Shown here: piece after piece, positions 32,194-36,625 of the stretch | Numbering within the stretch: position 1 is the first letter of the stretch | How the letters are laid out: each line of letters begins with the position of its first letter | Assembly (NCBI GenBank): GCA_019244055.1 | Contig: JAFATG010000197.1 | Span: forward strand, 1 to 36,625 | Source: Acidobacteriaceae bacterium | GTDB taxonomy: Bacteria > Acidobacteriota > Terriglobia > Bryobacterales > Bryobacteraceae | DNA length: 36,625 nucleotides | Direction of reading: 5' to 3' | The notes under the pieces: generated by a model | What the model was told of the DNA's origin: nothing | What the model saw: only the letters and a program-made list of their open reading frames with translations | Database searches by the model: none | Translations under genes and position numbers: made by a program

Positions 32194-33109
32194 TGAGCTA
32201 AGGCTATTGCCGCTTCTGTCGAGCGGAACGGAAATTGTGCATGCGCTTGGGCTGGGCCGCTTGCAGATCGGGCGGTCGCATGAATGTGACTACCCGGCAA
32301 GTGTCGTGGATCTACCGATTTGTACCAAGCCCGCCATCGCGGTCTCCGGCTCCAGTCCGGAAATCGACCGCCTCGTAAAGGGACGGGTGGTTTCTGCCCT
32401 GAGCGTTTACGACGTGGATTCTAAGCTAATCGCCAGTTTAGAACCCACCCACATCATCACCCAAACGCAATGCGAAGTCTGTGCGGTAAGCCTGGCCGAT
32501 GTAGAGCGAGCCGTACAAAATGAGACCGGCACGCGAGCGCACGTCATCGCTCTCGAACCCTATGCATTGGCGGATCTTTGGCGCGATATTCAGCGAATAG
32601 CGGACGCGTGCGGTCACGCCGAGCAGGGGAGGGAACTGATTGCTAACCTTCAAAATCGGCTGCAATCAATCGTGCAGCGTGCGAGGAGAGCCGCCATGCG
32701 CCCCACGGTCGCGGCAATTGAGTGGCTTGAACCGTTGATGGCCGGCGGGAACTGGGTTCCGGAACTGATCAAACTCGCAGGCGGACGCAATTTATTCGGG
32801 ATGGCAGGTCGGCATTCACCTTGGATGACGTGGGGCCAAGTTATTCAGGCCGATCCCGATGCTATTGTCGCGTTGCCCTGCGGGTTCGATCTGACGCGAA
32901 CCCGAGCGGAAATGCACTGGCTGGCCGAACGCGCCGGGTGGAAGCAATTGAGAGCCGTACTCTCTGGCCGGGTGTTCATCTGTGATGGCAATCAATTTAT
33001 GAACCGGCCCGGACCTCGACTGGTCGAATCGCTTCAGGCCTTTGGCGAAATGCTTCATCCCGAGCTTTTCAAACCGGAGTTGGAGCACTCGGCCTGGGAA
33101 AAATTCTAG
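32189..33109 (+). CDS. BtuF-like cobalamin/metal-chelate binding protein without signal peptide
   Basis: This 306-residue protein has the periplasmic-binding fold of the BtuF/FecB type. The N-terminus LRLLPLLSSGTEIVHALGLG continues directly into GRSHECDYP. Later come PTHIITQTQCEVCAVS, VAAIEWLEPLMAGGNWVPELIKLAGG and DPDAIVALPCGFDLTRT. These are typical of cobalamin-binding relatives that lack an export signal, and indeed no signal peptide or lipobox is present, so it is probably cytoplasmic. The family is often annotated as cobalamin-binding or ABC substrate-binding. No transporter genes are adjacent. An in-frame stop upstream rules out a longer N-terminus except from GTG 32189, and no ribosome-binding site is seen. 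Confidence 0.85.
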   Translation: MAELRLLPLLSSGTEIVHALGLGRLQIGRSHECDYPASVVDLPICTKPAIAVSGSSPEIDRLVKGRVVSALSVYDVDSKLIASLEPTHIITQTQCEVCAVSLADVERAVQNETGTRAHVIALEPYALADLWRDIQRIADACGHAEQGRELIANLQNRLQSIVQRARRAAMRPTVAAIEWLEPLMAGGNWVPELIKLAGGRNLFGMAGRHSPWMTWGQVIQADPDAIVALPCGFDLTRTRAEMHWLAERAGWKQLRAVLSGRVFICDGNQFMNRPGPRLVESLQAFGEMLHPELFKPELEHSAWEKF

Positions 33110-33130
33110 GCGTCTGGAATACGTTGGGGC

Positions 33131-34123
33131 TCACGCTGCCGCCATCCGCAAACTCTTCTGAATCGCCTCTGCGATCACTTTTCCGTGAAAGCGCCCGTTC
33201 TCGATGAAAATTTCGTTCGTGTGAGTTCCTGCGACAATCACTCCGGCTAGATACACGCCGGGCCGCTCGCTCTCCAGCGTCTCAGGATTGGTGATCGGCT
33301 TGGATGTGGCGGCGTCGAGGTGGATTCCGTGCTCCGCCATAAATTCGAAATCGGGCCGGTACCCGGTCATCGCAAATACGAAATCGTTCTTAAGCATGAC
33401 TTCGCCTTCTGGTGTGTTTAGTACTACCTCTCTGGGGTGGATCGCTACCACCGTCGAGCGAAAATAAGCCCCGATTTCCCCGTTCTTGATCCGGTTTTCA
33501 ATGTTCGGCTTGATCCAGTACTTCACGCTCTTCGAAATGCCCGGGCCGCGATGAACCAGCATGACGCGCGCGCCCGTCCAGAACAGCTCCAGGGCTCCGA
33601 TACAAGCGGAATTCTTGGCCCCCACAACAAGGACGTCCTGGTCGTAGTAGGGATGAGCCTCACGATAGTAGTGAATAACTTTGTGGAGTTCTTCGCCCGG
33701 CACATTCAATTTGTTCGGGATATCGTAATAGCCTGTCGCCAGAATGATTTTCTTCGCGCCGTAGCATCCCCGTTCGCCCCTGCGGTCTTCGGTGTGAACG
33801 ATGAAGTTGCCGTCCTGGCCAGTAAAATTCAACACGCGCTCATACTGGTGAACGTTCAGTTTGTAGTGATCTGCCACCCGCCGATAGTATTTCAGCGCTT
33901 CCGTCCGTCCAGGCTTTTCGTTGAGCGAAGTCATCGGTATATCGCCGATTTCGAGAAGCTCAGGAGTTGTGAAAAAGACGAGATTAATCGGGTACTGATA
34001 GATCGAGTTAACGACGCAGCCTTTATCGAACAGCACGGCCGAAAAACCGCGGTTCTGCACTTCGATTGCGCATGCGAGTCCAGTGGGGCCGGCCCCCACC
34101 ACCGCTACATCGAATTGCTCCAC
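33131..34123 (-). CDS. ypdA: YpdA-family bacillithiol disulfide reductase-like flavoprotein
   Basis: This 330-residue NAD(P)H-dependent flavoprotein of the thioredoxin-reductase-like class has FAD loop VVGAGPTGLACAIE (8-21), YQYPINLVFFTTPELLEIG, NAD(P) loop VVGAKNSACIGALELFWTG and C-terminal ERPGVYLAGVIVAG. It lacks the CxxC of thioredoxin reductase, as YpdA does. Characterised YpdA reduces bacillithiol disulfide, and Acidobacteriota belong to the groups reported to make bacillithiol; the bsh genes are not in this window. It follows alaS by 24 bases on the same strand, and its end lies 21 bases from the convergent BtuF-like gene. Confidence 0.9.
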   Translation of the reverse strand: MEQFDVAVVGAGPTGLACAIEVQNRGFSAVLFDKGCVVNSIYQYPINLVFFTTPELLEIGDIPMTSLNEKPGRTEALKYYRRVADHYKLNVHQYERVLNFTGQDGNFIVHTEDRRGERGCYGAKKIILATGYYDIPNKLNVPGEELHKVIHYYREAHPYYDQDVLVVGAKNSACIGALELFWTGARVMLVHRGPGISKSVKYWIKPNIENRIKNGEIGAYFRSTVVAIHPREVVLNTPEGEVMLKNDFVFAMTGYRPDFEFMAEHGIHLDAATSKPITNPETLESERPGVYLAGVIVAGTHTNEIFIENGRFHGKVIAEAIQKSLRMAAA

Positions 34124-34147
34124 TACACCGCTCCGCTCATGAGCTGC

Positions 34148-36625
34148 TTAGAGGAGCGCTCCGACTTTCTCGTAAACGCCGGCAAGCGCCGCCGGCAGAG
34201 CATTCGGGTCTTTTCCCGCACCCTCCGCCATATCGGGGCGGCCGCCGCCCTTGCCTCCAGTAGCTCTCGCCACGTCCCCCGCCAATTTTCCCGCCTGAAC
34301 TTTTCCGATGAGATCCTTGCTCACCGCCGAAACGATCGCGACGGTTGAATCATTCACCGAAGCGATCACGATCACGGCACTTCCCCATTTGTTCCGGAGC
34401 GAATCCGCGATGGTGCGGAGTTGCTTAGAGTCCAGCCCCTCCACCCGCTCGGCGAGCACGGTGGCGCCATTCAATATTCGGCCCTTCAGCTTGTCTACTT
34501 GTTGATGAGCGACTTGTTGCTTGAGTTGATCCACCTGCCGCTCGAGACTTCGCTGCTGCTCGAGCATCTTCTCGACCTGTTCAAGCACCGCGGTTTCTGA
34601 TGTGTGTAGCAGTCGCCCCGCTTCCGCGAGCTGTGCCGCGGCATTCTGAAAGCGCTCCAGAGCGCCTTCCCCAGTTATCGCCTCGATGCGCCGAACACCG
34701 GCCGAGATGCTTCCCTCATACACAATTTTGAACAACCCGATATCGCCCGTCCGGCTCACGTGGGTGCCGCCGCAGAGTTCGCGGCTGAATCCGGGAACGC
34801 TGACCACGCGAACGCTCTCGCCGTACTTCTCGCCGAAGAGCGCCATGGCTCCCGTCGCCAGCGCCTGGTCCAGATTCATGATGTCGGTGACGATCTCGGT
34901 GTTTGCCAGAATCTCCTGATTGACCAGGCGTTCCACTTCGAGAATCTCATCCTCCGTCAGTGCCGAATAGTGGTTGAAATCAAAGCGCAGACGGCCCGGC
35001 TCAACCACACTTCCCGCTTGCTTCACATGCCCGCCGAGAACTTGGCGCAACGCTGCATGCAGAAGGTGGGTTGCGGTATGGTTTCGCATCGTCGCGCTTC
35101 GCGACGGCCGGTCGACTACTCCCACCAGCTTGTCGCCCCGGCGTATCGGCTTCAGAACATGAATTTTCTGAACCATCGTGCCGGGGGTGGGCTTGTAAGC
35201 TCCTTCCACAACCGCGACGCGCGCACGTGTATCCGGGTCCAACAGAAGGCCGGTGTCCCCCACCTGCCCGCCGGAGTCGGCATAAAACGGCGTTTTCGTG
35301 AAAACTATTTCGGCAGCGCCCTGCTCAACCAGGTCCACCGGATTCTTATGTACGAGCAACGCCGCGGCCTCAACCGGCGCTTCCAGCGTTTGTCTGCCGA
35401 TAAATTCAACCGGCGGAAGCTCCTTATAGGCGTCCGCGATGTGAGCCTTGTCCGCTCCTTTCCAACTCGCGCGGGCCCGTGCGCGCTGCTTCTCCATTTC
35501 AGCCGTGAAATTTTCACGGTTTATGGTGAGCCCGAACTCGTGCGCCATTTCCTCCTGCTCGTCCAGGGCCAGTCCGTACGTGTCATAGAGTTTGAACGCA
35601 GCGGTGCCGGGAAGGACACCGTTCACAGCGGATTTCGCTTCCTCTTGGAAGAAGCGCTCGGCAATCTGGAAAGTGGAACTGTAACGGCTCTCTTCGTCAC
35701 GAACGATCCGGGCGACGCGCTCGGCGCTTTCCTGCAATTCCGGGTACGCGGATTTCATCAAATCGGCCACGAACGCGGTCAATTGATGGAGATACTGTTC
35801 CGTCGCGCCTGCTATCCGGCCGTTGCGCATCGCGCGGCGCATAATCTTTCGGAGCACGTAGCCACGGCCTTCATTCGAAGGAACCACGCCGTCATGAATC
35901 AGGAACGTGGTCGCGCGCGCGTGATCGGCATTAATTCGGAGAGCGATGTCGGTACGCTCGCTCGCGTGCCGGGATACCCGCATCAGCTTGGCCGCCTCTT
36001 CGATGATCGGCTGCAACAGATCGGTATCGTAGTTCGAAATATGGCCTTGCAAGACCGCGGCAACCCGTTCAAGCCCCATGCCCGTATCTATTGACGGGCG
36101 CGGCAATGGCGAAAGCGTGCCGCTTTCCGCCCGGTCGAACTGCATGAACACAAGGTTCCAGATCTCGACAAAGCGGCCCCCACCATCCAGCGGAAACTGC
36201 TCATGCTCCCGGCCCGGCTCAGCAGCTTCAGGGCCTAAGTCGTAATGAATTTCCGAACACGGACCGCATGGCCCGGTTTCACCCATTTGCCAAAAGTTAT
36301 CTTCTTCATCGAGTCTAAAAATACGGTCTCTCGATACTCCCGCGACCTTGTGCCAGAGCTCTTCGGCTTCGTTGTCTTCGCGAAAGATGGTTACGTACAG
36401 TTTGTCTTTCGGCATGCCGTACCAGGCCGGACTGGTAACCAGCTCCCAGGCGAATGCGATGGCGTCTTTCTTGAAGTAATCGCCGAAAGAGAAATTCCCC
36501 AGCATCTCAAAAAACGTGTGATGGCGACGCGTGTAGCCGACGTTTTCGAGGTCGTTGTGTTTACCGCCCGCGCGAACGCACTTCTGCGATGAGGCCGCGC
36601 GCGAATAGTCGCGCTTCTCCAGGCC
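34148..36625 (-). CDS. alaS: Alanyl-tRNA synthetase (5' end outside the window)
   Basis: The frame is open to the window edge; the first visible residues are GLEKRDYSRAASSQKCVRAG, continuing through HHTFFEMLGNFSFGDYFKK. The true start is therefore beyond 36625 and the internal ATG at 36505 is not the start. About 825 of the usual 870-890 residues are visible. The aminoacylation core is followed by the editing domain with the zinc/editing motifs HTATHLLHAAL and CGGTHVSRTGDIGLFKI. A coiled coil (about 34500-34620) and the C-Ala domain follow, including GGGRPDMAEGAGKDP. The enzyme charges tRNA-Ala and edits Ser/Gly mischarging. It is followed closely by ypdA. Confidence 0.97.
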   Translation of the reverse strand, partial: GLEKRDYSRAASSQKCVRAGGKHNDLENVGYTRRHHTFFEMLGNFSFGDYFKKDAIAFAWELVTSPAWYGMPKDKLYVTIFREDNEAEELWHKVAGVSRDRIFRLDEEDNFWQMGETGPCGPCSEIHYDLGPEAAEPGREHEQFPLDGGGRFVEIWNLVFMQFDRAESGTLSPLPRPSIDTGMGLERVAAVLQGHISNYDTDLLQPIIEEAAKLMRVSRHASERTDIALRINADHARATTFLIHDGVVPSNEGRGYVLRKIMRRAMRNGRIAGATEQYLHQLTAFVADLMKSAYPELQESAERVARIVRDEESRYSSTFQIAERFFQEEAKSAVNGVLPGTAAFKLYDTYGLALDEQEEMAHEFGLTINRENFTAEMEKQRARARASWKGADKAHIADAYKELPPVEFIGRQTLEAPVEAAALLVHKNPVDLVEQGAAEIVFTKTPFYADSGGQVGDTGLLLDPDTRARVAVVEGAYKPTPGTMVQKIHVLKPIRRGDKLVGVVDRPSRSATMRNHTATHLLHAALRQVLGGHVKQAGSVVEPGRLRFDFNHYSALTEDEILEVERLVNQEILANTEIVTDIMNLDQALATGAMALFGEKYGESVRVVSVPGFSRELCGGTHVSRTGDIGLFKIVYEGSISAGVRRIEAITGEGALERFQNAAAQLAEAGRLLHTSETAVLEQVEKMLEQQRSLERQVDQLKQQVAHQQVDKLKGRILNGATVLAERVEGLDSKQLRTIADSLRNKWGSAVIVIASVNDSTVAIVSAVSKDLIGKVQAGKLAGDVARATGGKGGGRPDMAEGAGKDPNALPAALAGVYEKVGALL

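Noticed and set aside
34760-36094. A 444-codon open frame on the plus strand
   Set aside because: It is antisense to alaS, whose frame is unmistakable. The translation is rich in Arg, His and Cys with no recognisable domain, as expected for a shadow frame in GC-rich coding DNA.

Overview
This window looks like ordinary chromosome of an Acidobacteriota bacterium, most likely of the Bryobacterales/Solibacter kind. That placement is inferred from several things: a Tat-exported GMC oxidoreductase module with a gluconate-2-dehydrogenase-subunit-3-like partner, paired large TolC-like proteins, a Pal with an extra Ig-like domain, a YpdA-type bacillithiol disulfide reductase, many FG-GAP and regulatory-like domains, and frequent TTG starts. 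No species name can be read from the sequence. I saw no phage, transposase, CRISPR array, rRNA or tRNA. Genes are tightly packed, and several convergent pairs touch or overlap at their stop codons.

Layout. 1-2485: end of pheS, then pheT. 2482-5027 (minus): a TlpA-like thioredoxin, a GlcD-type FAD oxidase and a 5'(3')-deoxyribonucleotidase. 5146-6690 (plus): a translationally coupled pterin operon of two different 6-pyruvoyl-tetrahydropterin-synthase-like proteins and folE. 6733-8509 (plus): a hypothetical protein, a LysW-like zinc protein with a very acidic tail, a secreted regulatory-like protein and KDPG aldolase. 8506-8835 (minus): a rhodanese. 8938-10287 (plus): a degenerate circularly permuted ATP-grasp-like protein. 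10293-13567 (minus): an exported sugar-oxidation module (FG-GAP protein, GMC oxidoreductase, Tat-signal small subunit), facing a sugar epimerase/isomerase at 13647-14495. 14551-14943 (minus): a DksA/TraR zinc finger protein.

15281-20395 (minus) is a complete Tol-Pal operon, tolQ-tolR-tolA/tonB-tolB-pal-ybgF, with a short Hsp70-family gene (20531-22105) just upstream on the same strand. 22158-23272 (plus): a cyclase-family metal hydrolase and a STAS anti-anti-sigma-like protein. 23279-27448 (minus) reads pyrE-truA-accC-accB-dnaC-like, combining nucleotide synthesis, tRNA modification, biotin-dependent carboxylation and helicase loading. 27832-31859 (plus): two tandem TolC-family outer-membrane proteins with no pump partners in view. 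32189-33109 (plus): a BtuF-like protein lacking a signal peptide. 33131-36625 (minus): alaS (its 5' end lies outside the window) followed by ypdA.

The most interesting locus is the pterin operon. The first PTPS copy has Glu in place of the catalytic Cys but keeps the Asp-His pair. The second keeps Cys but has Ala in place of Asp. In characterised PTPS the catalytic triad is formed between subunits, so the coupled genes could encode a mixed enzyme; alternatively they are two specialised enzymes, a PTPS-III-like folate bypass plus a PTPS-II-like protein. Other notable items are the LysW-like acidic protein, the ATP-grasp homologue that has lost its nucleotide-binding loop, the Tat hitch-hiking GMC module, and the 330-base gap after the TolC pair.
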